Shown here piece after piece: positions 16,256-25,796 of a stretch of 64,000 nucleotides of DNA (position 1 is its first letter; each line of letters begins with the position of its first letter). A model generated the notes under the pieces. That model made no database searches. It was not told where the DNA came from and worked only from the letters and a program-made list of their open reading frames with translations. A program made the translations under genes and the position numbers. This DNA is from Planctomycetaceae bacterium (GTDB lineage Bacteria > Planctomycetota > PLA2), in the NCBI GenBank assembly GCA_011525755.1, contig WYBS01000043.1, positions 1-64,000 of the forward strand. The letters run 5' to 3'.

Positions 16256-17026
16256 GTGGTACCGTGTGTTCTGGCTGTGGTCGTGGCGGGGGCTTTGGGG
16301 GCCTTCGCGAACGCCGCGGATGGCGCGCCGGAGTACGTCCATAGGCTCCGGATCCTCTTTCTCGGGGCCGCGGTCCTCGGGTGGCTCGGCCCCTCGATCT
16401 TCGTCTTCCGGAAGGCCAAGGAGAAGGAGCGGGTCCTCTACCTGGTCCTCGCGGTCCTCGCCGCCCGGGTCGCCTACGTTCCCTGCCTCCACGGCGCCCT
16501 TCTCCTCGCCGGCTGGCTCGAGCGCTTCGGACGTGCGCTCGGCGGCGAAAGCATGGGTTTCGTCGTCCACTATGCGCTCGGCTGCTTCCTCGCGGGGCTC
16601 GTCTGCTTCGTCGCGTTCGCCGTCGTCTCCGCGGCGGCGCACGCACGGAAGCCGGCATCGATCGCGGTGTTCGTGCTCCTCGGTCTCGGCGCGCTGCTCG
16701 CGTTCTCGCACCCGGACGACCGCACGCTCCTGCCGCAGGCGCTGCGCGGCGAGGACACGCAGCCCGCCGCGGACGGCGACGACTACCTCGACCTCGCGGA
16801 GGAGCCCCAGCACGCCGCGCGCACGCGCATCCTCGCGGCACTCTACGGGATCGCCGACGCGCTCTCGCCGCGGAGCGGCTGGGCGGACGGCGTGAACCGC
16901 GAGATGCATGCGCGCTTCCGCGCGGCCCCCGACATGTCCCTCCGCGCGCGCGTCACGTCGATCGAGGGCGCGCTCAGGACGGCTCGGCCTCTTTTCCGAA
17001 CTTCGCCTCGTACTCCTCCAGCGTGA
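16256..17026 (+). CDS. Integral membrane protein of unknown function
   Basis: 256 residues from a GTG at 16256, chosen because an AGGAAG site lies just upstream and because longer starts would be inside the hairpin repeat. About four or five membrane segments lie in the first 160 residues, beginning with VLAVVVAGALGAF; the C-terminal 90 residues are soluble and acidic. I do not recognise the family. Its last 53 bases overlap the end of ftsK on the other strand, a tail-to-tail overlap. Confidence 0.6.
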   Translation: MVPCVLAVVVAGALGAFANAADGAPEYVHRLRILFLGAAVLGWLGPSIFVFRKAKEKERVLYLVLAVLAARVAYVPCLHGALLLAGWLERFGRALGGESMGFVVHYALGCFLAGLVCFVAFAVVSAAAHARKPASIAVFVLLGLGALLAFSHPDDRTLLPQALRGEDTQPAADGDDYLDLAEEPQHAARTRILAALYGIADALSPRSGWADGVNREMHARFRAAPDMSLRARVTSIEGALRTARPLFRTSPRTPPA

Positions 17027-19187
17027 GGAGCACGTCGGCCGCCTGCGCGTTCTTGAACTCGCCGATGATGCCCTGGCCGCGCATCAGGTCGATGAGCCGC
17101 GATGCGCGCGTGTAGCCGATCTGGAGCGCGCGCTGGAGGAGCGACGCGGAGCCGCGCTTCTGCTCGAGCACGATGCGGCACGCGTGGTCGAAGAGGTCGT
17201 CCACCTCGTTCGGGTCGCGGTCGTCGAGCGCCTCGTGCCGCACGATCAGCTCGCGCAGCTCCTGGCCGGGCCCGTTCTCGCGGAGGAACGAGACGACGTC
17301 CTTCACCTCCTGGTCCGAGACGTAGCAGCCCTGCGCGCGCACGAGGTGGAACGACCGCGGCGGGAGGAAGAGCATGTCGCCGCGCCCGAGGAGCTTGTCG
17401 GCGCCGCCCTGGTCGAGGACCACGCGCGAGTCGACCTTGCTCGTCACCTTGAACGAGATGCGGCTCGGCATGTTCGCCTTGATGAGGCCCGTGATCACGT
17501 CCGTCGAGGGTCGCTGCGTCGCGAGGACGCTGTGGATGCCCACGGCGCGCGACTTCTGCGCGAGCCGCGTGATGCTGCTCTCGACCTCCTTCCGGCCGGT
17601 CATGATGAGGTCGGCGAGCTCGTCCACGACCACCACGAGGTAGGGCATGTGCTCCGGCGCGTTCTGCTCGTCGACGTCGTGCTCCTTCGCCAGCTCGCGG
17701 ATGCGCTTGCCGCCGAGCCGGTTGTACGCGGCGATGTTCCGGACGCCGAAGAGCGCGAAGATCCGGTAGCGGTCCTCCATCTCGTTCACGACCCAGTCGA
17801 GGGTCTGCGCGGCCTTGCGCGCGTCGGTGACGACCGCGGTCAGGAGGTGCGGGATCTCGCGGAAGAACGCGAGCTCGACCTGCTTCGGGTCGATGAGGAT
17901 GAGCCGGACCTCGTCGGGCCGCCGCGCGAGCAGCACGGAGAGGATGATCGAGTTGATGCAGACGCTCTTGCCGCTGCCCGTCGCGCCGGCGATCAGGAGG
18001 TGCGGCATCGTCGAGAGGTCCTCGACCATCGGGTTCCCGGCCGCGTCGCTGCCGAGGAAGATCGGGATCGCCTTCTTGTCGCCCTGCGAGCCGTGCTGGG
18101 ACAGGAGCCCGTGGAGCCGCACGTCGTCGCGCAAGACGTTCGGGACCTCGACACCGATCGTGTTCTTGCCCGGGATCGGCGCGACGATGCGCACCGACTC
18201 CGCCTTGAGCGCGATCGCGAGGTCGTCCGCGCGCGTCACGACGGTCGCGAGCTTCGTGCCCTCCTTGAGCGCGATCTCGTACATCGTGATCACGGGGCCG
18301 CGCGTGTAGCCGACCACTCGCCCCTCGATGCGGAACGAGAGGAGCGTCTTCTCGAGGACCTGCGCGTTGACCTGGATCGCGCGCTCGACCCGGCCGGTAT
18401 CGACCGGCTTCGCCTCCTCGAGGAGGTTGAGCGGCGGAAGGGGCGACTTCCCGGCCGTCTTCCGCGCGCGCGGCGGCGGGTCGTCGAGGGGGAGGGGTCG
18501 CGGGGAGGGGGACTTGGCCGCCGGCACGGGAGGCGGTGGGGGTGCGGGGGCCACCACCTCGGCCTCGGAATCGGCGGGCTCCTCGGCCTGCTCCTCCTCG
18601 GGCTCCTCCTCCGGTTCCTCCCGGACCTCCACCTCCTTCTTCGGGGCCTTGCGCCGGCGGGCGGGCGCGGGCGCGAGGCCGACGGCGGCGCGGCGGAGCC
18701 GGCCGTAGAAGAGCCAGTCCGTCGAGAGCACGAGGGCGAGGAGCGTGAGCCCCGTGAGGAGCGGAACGGCGAAGAGCGGGGGGAAGAGGAAGAGGACCGC
18801 GTCGCGGGCGAGGAGGCCGACGACGCCGCCTGCGGCGCCCTGCCGCGCGCCGAGCAGAGCGAAGAGGCACGGGACGAGGATCAGGAGCGCCAGGTTGGAC
18901 GCGATGCGCGGCGGCGTGAACTCGATGCCGCGGCCGAGGAGGCGGAGCATCGCGTGGACGCCCGCGAGGAGCATCACGAGGAGCGTCGCCGGGCCGAGGG
19001 CGATCACGAAGCCGCGGGTGGCGGCGCCGGCGAGCGTGCGGCCTTCGAGGGTGCGACCGATGTCGGGCGCGAAGAGGTAGACGCCGCCGATGACGAGCGA
19101 GAGCCCCGCGACGGAGGCGGCGGCGATGGTGTCCTCTTTGCCCTTCAGCGGCTGGAGGAGTCGAAGGAGGAGAGCCCTGAAATCCAT
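16974..19187 (-). CDS. ftsK: FtsK/SpoIIIE-type DNA translocase
   Basis: 737 residues with the full FtsK layout: about four membrane segments (23-160), an acidic/Pro-rich linker (180-245), then the motor. Walker A GATGSGKS is at 401-408 and Walker B VVVVDELADL follows. The C-terminal 60 residues are the gamma winged-helix domain (ALQIGYTRASRLIDLMRGQG), which reads polar KOPS-type sequences. The protein pumps chromosome DNA at the division septum. The short linker makes it closer to SpoIIIE or SftA in size than to E. coli FtsK. It seems to be a single-gene unit. Confidence 0.95.
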   Translation of the reverse strand: MDFRALLLRLLQPLKGKEDTIAAASVAGLSLVIGGVYLFAPDIGRTLEGRTLAGAATRGFVIALGPATLLVMLLAGVHAMLRLLGRGIEFTPPRIASNLALLILVPCLFALLGARQGAAGGVVGLLARDAVLFLFPPLFAVPLLTGLTLLALVLSTDWLFYGRLRRAAVGLAPAPARRRKAPKKEVEVREEPEEEPEEEQAEEPADSEAEVVAPAPPPPPVPAAKSPSPRPLPLDDPPPRARKTAGKSPLPPLNLLEEAKPVDTGRVERAIQVNAQVLEKTLLSFRIEGRVVGYTRGPVITMYEIALKEGTKLATVVTRADDLAIALKAESVRIVAPIPGKNTIGVEVPNVLRDDVRLHGLLSQHGSQGDKKAIPIFLGSDAAGNPMVEDLSTMPHLLIAGATGSGKSVCINSIILSVLLARRPDEVRLILIDPKQVELAFFREIPHLLTAVVTDARKAAQTLDWVVNEMEDRYRIFALFGVRNIAAYNRLGGKRIRELAKEHDVDEQNAPEHMPYLVVVVDELADLIMTGRKEVESSITRLAQKSRAVGIHSVLATQRPSTDVITGLIKANMPSRISFKVTSKVDSRVVLDQGGADKLLGRGDMLFLPPRSFHLVRAQGCYVSDQEVKDVVSFLRENGPGQELRELIVRHEALDDRDPNEVDDLFDHACRIVLEQKRGSASLLQRALQIGYTRASRLIDLMRGQGIIGEFKNAQAADVLLTLEEYEAKFGKEAEPS

Positions 19188-19216
19188 GGTGTCCCCCTAA
19201 TCCATCGGCCAGATTC

Positions 19217-19307
19217 TTCCCGCAGGGCAACGGTTAGGGTGCGCGTCGCGCGCATCCTTCGGCGCGGCAAAGAGTTAGGTGCGTTGGGGTGCGGAACTCG
19301 TTCCGCA
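19217..19307 (-). repeat. Intergenic hairpin repeat, copy D
   Basis: TGCGGAA-CTCG-TTCCGCA (19290-19307) with, on the minus strand, CTTTGCCGCGCCGAAGGATGCGC after it. That last segment matches copy E (CCTTGCCGCGCCACGGGATGCGC at about 33027) at most positions. It lies in the 130-base gap between ftsK and the next gene. Confidence 0.55.
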
Positions 19308-19317
19308 GCGCGGGCCG

Positions 19318-21936
19318 CTACCGGACCTCCTTGGGGCGAAGGCGGATCTCGATCCGGTTGGGCTCGCCCGGCTTCAGTTCGAGCTTCTTCGTCACGGGGT
19401 CGAAGCCCCCTGCCTCGATCGTGATCGTCACCTCTCCGGGGGGGAGGCAGGGCTGGAAGATCATGCCCTCTGCGTCGCTCTTGTGCGATCCGTAGCCGGG
19501 CGGGATCTTGCCGGGGAACATCTTGCTCGTGAGCGGCGCGACCGCGGGGAAGGTGAAGTCGAGTGCTGCCCCCTCGACCGGCTGGCCGGACGTGCTGCGC
19601 ACCTCGATCGAGAGCGGCGCCGCCTCGACAAACGTGATCTGCACGTCCGTGCGCTCGCCCTCCTTCACGGCCACGTTCCGGACCATCCCGAGCGGGTGGC
19701 GCGGCGACACCGCGAAGACCGTGAACGCGCCCGGGGAGACGCCCGGCACCTCGAACCGGCCGTCGCCGTCCGTAAAGGGCTCGTCCTCGTTCGTCTGGAG
19801 CTTGTCGTTCAGGATGTTCACGCGCGCGTAGGCGACCGGCCGCTGCTGCGCGTCGAGGACGCGCCCCGCGATCGTCCCGCCCGGGCCGAGCTTGATCGTG
19901 CCCAGGTCCTTCACCTCGCCCGCGGCGAGGCTGAACCGGTCGGTGCGATGGGCCGCGTACCCCGGCGCCGAGACGTCCGCCTGCCACGTCCCCGGCTCGT
20001 CGGCCTCGAAGCGGAACTCGCCGTTCGGGTCGCTGTAGCTCTCGAACTCCGTGTCGCTCGGGATGAAGAGCTTGTAGCGGAGGAAGGTCGCCTCGAACTT
20101 CCCGAGCGGCCGGCCGTCCTTTCTCGCCACCACCTTGCCCGTCACGATCCCGCCCTTGAGCGGGAAGATGAACTCCAAGTCGTCACGCCCGGCCGAGGCC
20201 TTCACGGGCGCGGGCTGGTCGAGGAACTCCTTCTCGTCCTGGATCCAGGCCGAGCCGCCCCCGATGAGGCCGACCTCGTACTCGCCCTCGGCAAGGTCGT
20301 CGAACGCGAAGGTGCCCTCCTTGTCGGAATACTCGCGGCGAAGCTGCTTGCCGCCGCTCGCGGGCCGCACCCCCACCAGAGCGCCCGGCCGCGGCCGGCC
20401 GTCGGGCGTGATCACGCGGCCGCGGATCGGCCTCGCCGGCAGGAGGACGATCTCCACGCCGTCGATCGCCTGACCCGAGACCGTGTCGATCTCCACGGGT
20501 TGGGACCGGAGCGTCGGCTCCTCCTCCCGGTCCGCGACCAGCGTGATCTTCCCGGGCCCGACGGAGCCGATCTCGAACGTGCCGTCCGGCTTCGAGGCCT
20601 CCGCGACGGAGACGCCCCAGGTCGCGAGGGCCCGGATGTGACCTTGGACCGGCGCTCCCGCCACGTCGACGAGGACCCCGCGCACGGTCGCCCGGCGCGT
20701 CGCCTTGATCTCGCCGAGGTCGGTGTCCTTGCCCGGCTCCGCGAAACCGGTCGCCTGCTCGAACGAGTGCTGCGGCGCGTTGAACCACGCCCAGACCTGT
20801 CCCTTCTCCCGCACGCTGAAGGGTCCCGCGCGGAAGCGCCCCTCCGCGTCCGACTTCGCCTGCGAGTCGAACGCGAAGCCGCGCTGGACGGTGGCGTACA
20901 CGGCCACGTCTTTCACCGGTTTCTTCTCGTCGTCGACGATCCGGCCCGTCACGAACACGGGCTTCGAGAGCACGATCTCGAGCCCCGACACGGTCTCGCC
21001 ACTCCTGAGCGGGATCGGGACCGGCTGCCCCCAGCCGAGCGCGGCGCCGAAGAACCCGGGCCCGAACCCCTCCGCGCCCGCGACGAGCGAGACGCTCCCG
21101 GGCGCCACGCCCTCGAGCCGGAACGTGCCGTCCGGCCCCGACGTCGCCACCGGACGCGCGAGCTCACTGCACTTCACCTCGGCCCCCGGAACCCCCTCTC
21201 CTCCGGGGCCCGTGACGCGCCCCATGAGCACGCCGCCGGCATCAAGCACGACCTCGTGCTCGACCGGGACGTCGCCGGTCACCTCGAAACGGCCCACATG
21301 GATCGCGTGCGGCGGATGGTCCACGCTCACGACGACCGTCGCCGGCGGCACGGCGCCGACGAGCGCCTTCCCGTCCTCGCCGGTCCTGAACTCGCCGATG
21401 TCCTCGCCGCTCGACCAGCGCCACACCCCGGGCGAGCCGTGCGTCCGCTCCCACGAGGCCTTCACCGCGGCGCCCGCGACGGGCTTCCGCAGGGGGTCGA
21501 TGACGAGGACGGTGAGCGGCGGACCGCGCTGGAGCGTGATCTCCTTGTCCTTGACCCCCGCGCGCGCCCATCCGCGCGCCTGCACGAACTCGGGGTGGCG
21601 CGCGGTGACGAGGTGCCAGCCGTCGTCGGGGAGCGCGATCTCGCAGAAGCCGTCGGCGCCAGTCGTCGCCTCGTCCACGACATCCTTCTCCTTCAACCGG
21701 CCGACGACGGCGCCCTTGATCGGCTTCTTGTCCGTGTCCACGACGCGGATCCGCGCGACCTTCGCGGGAGCATCCGAGGGGGCTTCGGGGGCCGGAGCCT
21801 CGGGCTCCGCGGAGGTCACGGGGGCGGACCGCGAATCCTGTCTGGCGCGAGACCGCGCTCCCCCGCCGCCGGAGAAGTAGAAGACGAGGACCGCTGCGAC
21901 GGCGAGGACCGCGACGCCCACCCAGAGCTTCTGCAT
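19318..21936 (-). CDS. Membrane-anchored protein of tandem carboxypeptidase-regulatory-like domains
   Basis: 872 residues. An N-terminal anchor (VGVAVLAVAAVLVFYFSGGGG) is followed by a short linker and then about nine repeats of 75-100 residues with the CarboxypepD_reg pattern: ...G.V....P.. A.V......  T..DG.F.. with variants such as GPDGTFRLEGVAPG, DAEGRFRAGPF and DPNGEFRFEADEPG. Such prealbumin-like beta-sandwiches build stalks or carbohydrate-binding surfaces. No catalytic domain is visible. TACACT lies nine bases before the ATG, so the mRNA is probably leaderless. It may share a cell-surface role with the CFI-box gene upstream. Confidence 0.75.
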   Translation of the reverse strand: MQKLWVGVAVLAVAAVLVFYFSGGGGARSRARQDSRSAPVTSAEPEAPAPEAPSDAPAKVARIRVVDTDKKPIKGAVVGRLKEKDVVDEATTGADGFCEIALPDDGWHLVTARHPEFVQARGWARAGVKDKEITLQRGPPLTVLVIDPLRKPVAGAAVKASWERTHGSPGVWRWSSGEDIGEFRTGEDGKALVGAVPPATVVVSVDHPPHAIHVGRFEVTGDVPVEHEVVLDAGGVLMGRVTGPGGEGVPGAEVKCSELARPVATSGPDGTFRLEGVAPGSVSLVAGAEGFGPGFFGAALGWGQPVPIPLRSGETVSGLEIVLSKPVFVTGRIVDDEKKPVKDVAVYATVQRGFAFDSQAKSDAEGRFRAGPFSVREKGQVWAWFNAPQHSFEQATGFAEPGKDTDLGEIKATRRATVRGVLVDVAGAPVQGHIRALATWGVSVAEASKPDGTFEIGSVGPGKITLVADREEEPTLRSQPVEIDTVSGQAIDGVEIVLLPARPIRGRVITPDGRPRPGALVGVRPASGGKQLRREYSDKEGTFAFDDLAEGEYEVGLIGGGSAWIQDEKEFLDQPAPVKASAGRDDLEFIFPLKGGIVTGKVVARKDGRPLGKFEATFLRYKLFIPSDTEFESYSDPNGEFRFEADEPGTWQADVSAPGYAAHRTDRFSLAAGEVKDLGTIKLGPGGTIAGRVLDAQQRPVAYARVNILNDKLQTNEDEPFTDGDGRFEVPGVSPGAFTVFAVSPRHPLGMVRNVAVKEGERTDVQITFVEAAPLSIEVRSTSGQPVEGAALDFTFPAVAPLTSKMFPGKIPPGYGSHKSDAEGMIFQPCLPPGEVTITIEAGGFDPVTKKLELKPGEPNRIEIRLRPKEVR

Positions 21937-21972
21937 AGACTCCCCAGTGTAGGGGAATCCGTCACGCCCGCG

Positions 21973-22437
21973 TCAGAGGGAGGCGGCGCAGCGGGTGACG
22001 AGGTCGAGGGTCTTCCGGACGGCCGCGCGCAGGCGGGGCTTTCTCTCGATCAGCCGGGCGAGCGGCGGGCTCCACCGGTAGTAGAGGCGCACGAACGCGG
22101 CGCCGGGGCGGTTCGTGAGGAGGTGGCGGTCGCGGAAGCGGCGGAGCGCCTCCACCTCGGGCGCGTCGGCGTCGCCGTACGCGGCCGTGGCGATGAAGCA
22201 CATGCTGCTCTTCACGCCCTTGCCCGCCTCGTCCTGGTTCTCGCCCGAGAGCGACGTGACGGCCTCCGCGGCCTGCACCCGCGTGGGGCGGACCTCCTCG
22301 AACGCCTTCTCCGCGCGGCGGAAGGCGCGCGCGATCGCCTCCTCGTCCTCCGCGTTGTGCGCGTCGGCGCCGTGCGGGCCCGGCCGGCGGATCTCGCGGC
22401 GGGGCTCCGGGGGAGGAGTGCTCTCGAGGGGGCTCAT
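21973..22437 (-). CDS. CFI-box-CTERM domain protein
   Basis: 154 residues. The first 75 are charged and Pro-rich. The rest carries the CFI-box: [10 protein letters not shown], then [14 protein letters not shown], then [18 protein letters not shown]. This C-terminal box is widespread at the ends of exported or surface proteins in high-GC Gram-negative bacteria; its role is not known, and an anchoring or sorting function has been suggested by its position. Here it is nearly the whole protein. The strand and spacing (36 bases) suggest co-transcription with the large repeat protein downstream. A TACAAT hexamer lies about 20 bases upstream of the ATG. Confidence 0.75.
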   Translation of the reverse strand: MSPLESTPPPEPRREIRRPGPHGADAHNAEDEEAIARAFRRAEKAFEEVRPTRVQAAEAVTSLSGENQDEAGKGVKSSMCFIATAAYGDADAPEVEALRRFRDRHLLTNRPGAAFVRLYYRWSPPLARLIERKPRLRAAVRKTLDLVTRCAASL

Positions 22438-22491
22438 CGGATCTCTCGCGCCTAAGGATTGTATACGCGGGACGCGGGTCTTCTTCGGACG

Positions 22492-23925
22492 TCAGACGGA
22501 AACTTCGCCGACGCCCCCGAGGAGATCCGCCCGCGCCTCGAGCACCGGATCGACCTCGGCGCGCAGGAACTCCTCGACCTGCTCCGGCGCGCGTCCAACG
22601 TATCGGCGCGGATCCGCGTCGTCCCTTAGGAGATCCTTCACCTTCGCGAAAGCGGGATCCTTCCGCAGGCGCTCGAAGAGGTCGTTCCCCGGAGCCCCTT
22701 CCTTGAGCCTGTCGGCCGCCGCCCGCGCGTGCACGCGGATCCGCTCGTGCAGGTCCTGGCGGTCGCCCCCCGCCCGGACGGCCTCCATGAGGACCGTCTC
22801 GGTGACGAGGAACGGCAGCTCCCGGCGCAGGTTCCGCTCGACCACCTTCGGGTGGACGACGAGCCCCTGCGCGACGTTGACGACGAGCTGGAGGATCCCG
22901 TCGATCGCGAGGAAGAGCTCGGGGACCGCGAGGCGGCGGTTCGAGGTGTCGTCGAGGGTGCGCTCGAACCACTGCGTGGCCGCCGTGTACGCGGGGTTCT
23001 GGGCCGCAGCGATCGCGAAGCGCGCGACGCCGCAGATCCGCTCGGCGCGCATCGGGTTCCTCTTGAAGGGCATCGCGGAGGAGCCGACCTGCGACGCCTC
23101 GAACGGCTCCTCGATCTCGCCCAAGTGCTGGAGGAGGCGCACGTCGTTCCCGAACTTCGCCGCGCTCTGCGCGACGCCCGAGAGCACGGCCGCGACCCGC
23201 GCATCCTGCTTCCGTGAGATCGTCTGGCCCGAGACGCCGGCGGTCTTCGCGAAGCCCGCCTTCCTCGTGACGATCTCGTCGAGCTTCCGGACCTTTCCGT
23301 GGTCGCCCTTGAAGAGGACGTGGAAGGAGGCCTGCGTGCCCGTCGTGCCCTTGACGCCGCGGAAGGGGAGCGTCGCGAGCAGCCGCTCGACGTCCTCGAG
23401 GTCGAAGAGGAAGTCCTGCGCCCAGAGCGTCGCCCGCTTGCCCACGGTCGTCGGCTGCGCGGGCTGGAAGTGCGTGTAGCCGAGCGTCGGCAGGTCCTTC
23501 CACTGCCGCGCGAAGCGGGCGAGCGCGTCGAGCGCGTTGACGAGGCCCTTGCGGACGAGGCCGAGCGACTCCTTCATGAGGATCAGGTCGCCGTTGTCCT
23601 GGACGTAGGCGCTCGTGGCTCCCCAGTGGAGGATCGGCTTCGCCTCGGGGCAGAGCGCCCCGAAGCTCTGGATGTGCGCCATCACGTCGTGGCGGATCTC
23701 CGTCTCGCGGCGCCGGATGTCCGCGAGATCGACGTCGTCCAAGTGCGCGCGCATCGCGGCGAGCTGCGCCTCGGTGACGTCGAGGCCGAGCTCTTTCTGC
23801 CCCTCGGCGAGCCAGAGCCAGAGCTTCCGCCAGGTGCGCGCGGACGTGAGCGGCGACCAGAGCCGCTTCATCGCGGCGCCGGCATACCGCCCGGCGAGGG
23901 GGCTTTCGTACGTTTCGCCAGCCAC
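22492..23925 (-). CDS. purB: Adenylosuccinate lyase
   Basis: 477 residues from a GTG at 23925, chosen because the family begins with a YxSPL segment (here TYESPLAGRYAG) and because GATAAT (23941-23936) lies ten bases upstream. The superfamily signature GSSAMPFKRNPM is intact and the catalytic His region THFQPAQPTTVGKR is present. It cleaves adenylosuccinate and SAICAR in purine synthesis. It is divergent to pyrD, so a purine and a pyrimidine gene share a roughly 100-base promoter region. Confidence 0.95.
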   Translation of the reverse strand: MAGETYESPLAGRYAGAAMKRLWSPLTSARTWRKLWLWLAEGQKELGLDVTEAQLAAMRAHLDDVDLADIRRRETEIRHDVMAHIQSFGALCPEAKPILHWGATSAYVQDNGDLILMKESLGLVRKGLVNALDALARFARQWKDLPTLGYTHFQPAQPTTVGKRATLWAQDFLFDLEDVERLLATLPFRGVKGTTGTQASFHVLFKGDHGKVRKLDEIVTRKAGFAKTAGVSGQTISRKQDARVAAVLSGVAQSAAKFGNDVRLLQHLGEIEEPFEASQVGSSAMPFKRNPMRAERICGVARFAIAAAQNPAYTAATQWFERTLDDTSNRRLAVPELFLAIDGILQLVVNVAQGLVVHPKVVERNLRRELPFLVTETVLMEAVRAGGDRQDLHERIRVHARAAADRLKEGAPGNDLFERLRKDPAFAKVKDLLRDDADPRRYVGRAPEQVEEFLRAEVDPVLEARADLLGGVGEVSV

Positions 23926-24025
23926 GGGAAGACGGATTATCGCCGACGCGCCGCCGATCGGCCAGCCGACGACGCCGGCGCCCCGCGGGCCGCTGGGACC
24001 GTCGCCTAGACTCGGTGCAGGGCCC

Positions 24026-25012
24026 ATGGGAATCGGCTACGCGTGCCTCCGGGCGCTCCTCTTCCGGCTCGACCCCGAGAAGGCGCACGCGCTGGCGCTC
24101 CGGGCGGCCCGCGCCGGGGGCAGCGGCCTCGCGAGGATCGTCGGCGGCCGCGAGGTGCCGGGCCTCGACCGCGAGGTTGCGGGGCTGCGATTCGGGAACC
24201 CCGTCGGCCTCGCGGCCGGGTACGACAAGAACGGCATCGCGCTGCCCTTCTGGCGCGCGCTGGGCTTCGGCTTCGTCGAGTTCGGCACCGTGACGCCCCG
24301 GCCGCAGCCGGGCAACCCGCCCCCGCGGGTCTGGCGCTTCGGCAAGCACAAGGCGATCGGCAACGCGCTCGGGTTCCCGAGCGACGGCGCGTCGATGGTC
24401 GCGTCGCGCATCCGGCGCGACAAGCTCAGGGGCGACGTCGTCGGCATCAACCTCGGCAAGAACAAGGACACCCCGCTCACGCGCGCGGCCGAGGACTACG
24501 TCGCGGCGCTCGACGCGACGCGCTCGGTCGCCGACTACTTCACGGTCAACGTCTCGTCGCCGAACACGCCCGGCCTCCGCGACCTCCAGACGAAGGCCTA
24601 CCTCGAGGAGCTTCTCGGCCACGTGGTCGCGGCGGCGGCGGGCACGCCCGTGTTCGTGAAGCTCTCGCCCGACCTCGAGGAACGCCAGCTGAAGGACGCG
24701 ATCGAGGCGTGCGCGTCGGCCCACGCCGCCGGCCTCGTCCTCGTGAACACGACGCTCGCACGTCCGGAGGGCGTCTGCTTCGAGGGCGGCCTTTCCGGGC
24801 GCCCGCTCGCCCCCCGCGCCCGCGAGGTCCTCGCCGAGGCGCGCCGTCTCACGAAGCTCCCGCTGATCTCGGTCGGAGGGATCGACTCGCCGGAGGAGGC
24901 GCGCGCGCGGCTCCTTGGCGGCGCGAGCCTCGTGCAGGTCTACACGGGCCTCATCTACGAGGGCCCGGGGCTCATCGCGCGGATCCTGCGGAACCTCCCC
25001 AAGGGGGCGTGA
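24026..25012 (+). CDS. pyrD: Quinone-dependent dihydroorotate dehydrogenase (class 2)
   Basis: 328 residues. The N-terminal helix pair (LDPEKAHALALRAAR) that docks on the membrane is present, which marks class 2. FMN-binding and catalytic segments follow: GLAAGYDKNG, ALGFPSDG, NVSSPNTPGLRDLQ (catalytic Ser region), VNTT and SVGGIDS. It oxidises dihydroorotate to orotate with quinone as acceptor. TAGACT lies 13 bases before the ATG. The DUF6448 gene follows after 88 bases with its own strong ribosome site. Confidence 0.95.
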   Translation: MGIGYACLRALLFRLDPEKAHALALRAARAGGSGLARIVGGREVPGLDREVAGLRFGNPVGLAAGYDKNGIALPFWRALGFGFVEFGTVTPRPQPGNPPPRVWRFGKHKAIGNALGFPSDGASMVASRIRRDKLRGDVVGINLGKNKDTPLTRAAEDYVAALDATRSVADYFTVNVSSPNTPGLRDLQTKAYLEELLGHVVAAAAGTPVFVKLSPDLEERQLKDAIEACASAHAAGLVLVNTTLARPEGVCFEGGLSGRPLAPRAREVLAEARRLTKLPLISVGGIDSPEEARARLLGGASLVQVYTGLIYEGPGLIARILRNLPKGA

Positions 25013-25100
25013 GCGCCGGCCGCCCTGCGGGCGCCCCGCCCGGCGGGGAACGCGCTTTGCGCGCGGAAGGAGGGGGGGATCGGGGGCAGGAGGTCCTTTC

Positions 25101-25700
25101 ATGAGAACGAAGCTCCTCACCCTCCTCGGCGCCGCCCTCGCGCTCGCGCCGGGCGCCTTCTCCCACTGCGACACGCTCGACGGCCCCGTGGTCGCCGACG
25201 CGAGGGCCGCGCTGGAGAAGGGCGACGTCACCGCCGTCCTCAAGTGGGTCCGGGCGGACGACGAGGCGGCCATCCGGGAGGCGTTCGCGACGACGCTCAA
25301 GGTACGGGCGCTCGGCGCCGAGGCGCGCGGCCTCGCGGACATGCGATTCTTCGAGACCCTCGTGCGCATCCACCGCGAGTCGGAAGGCGCCCCCTACACC
25401 GGCCTCAAGCCCGCGGGCACGATCGACCCGGCGTTCGTCGCGGCGGACCGCGCGCTCGAGACCGGCTCCGTCGACAAGCTCGCGGAGGAGATCGCGAAGC
25501 ACGTCGCGGAGGGGGTCAAGGCGCGCTTCGCGCACGCGCGCGAGGCGAGGCTGCACGCGGACGAGAGCGTCGAGGCGGGCCGCGCCTACGTGGCCGCCTA
25601 CGTCCGCTACATCCACTACGTCGAGGCCCTCCACGCCGCCGGGAAGCACGAAGGCCATGGCGAAGCGGAGGAAGGCGGGCACGAAGGCCATCACGACTGA
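25101..25700 (+). CDS. Exported DUF6448 family protein
   Basis: 199 residues with a signal peptide and a strong AGGAGGT site before the ATG. The mature protein begins with HCDTLDGPVV and contains DMRFFETLVRIHR, PYTGLKPAG and YVRYIHYVE, the hallmark stretches of DUF6448. The tail is His-rich (KHEGHGEAEEGGHEGHHD), suggesting metal binding. The function is unknown; conserved His, Asp and Glu residues suggest a metal-linked periplasmic role. It probably is transcribed from its own promoter after pyrD. Confidence 0.8.
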   Translation: MRTKLLTLLGAALALAPGAFSHCDTLDGPVVADARAALEKGDVTAVLKWVRADDEAAIREAFATTLKVRALGAEARGLADMRFFETLVRIHRESEGAPYTGLKPAGTIDPAFVAADRALETGSVDKLAEEIAKHVAEGVKARFAHAREARLHADESVEAGRAYVAAYVRYIHYVEALHAAGKHEGHGEAEEGGHEGHHD

Positions 25701-25759
25701 TCTCCGCGCCGGAGCCCGGACGGGGGCGGGCGGCCCCCCACGCCCCCCCGGAACAGAAC

Positions 25760-25789
25760 GCGGGCCGCCCCGCGAACGGAGCGGCCCGC
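25760..25789. terminator. Stem-loop between convergent genes
   Basis: GCGGGCCGC (25760-25768) pairs perfectly with GCGGCCCGC (25781-25789), a nine-base stem with a 12-base loop, between the stops of the DUF6448 gene and the WVPG-repeat gene. No T-tract on either side, so termination is inferred from position. Confidence 0.5.
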
Positions 25790-25796
25790 GGAAAGA

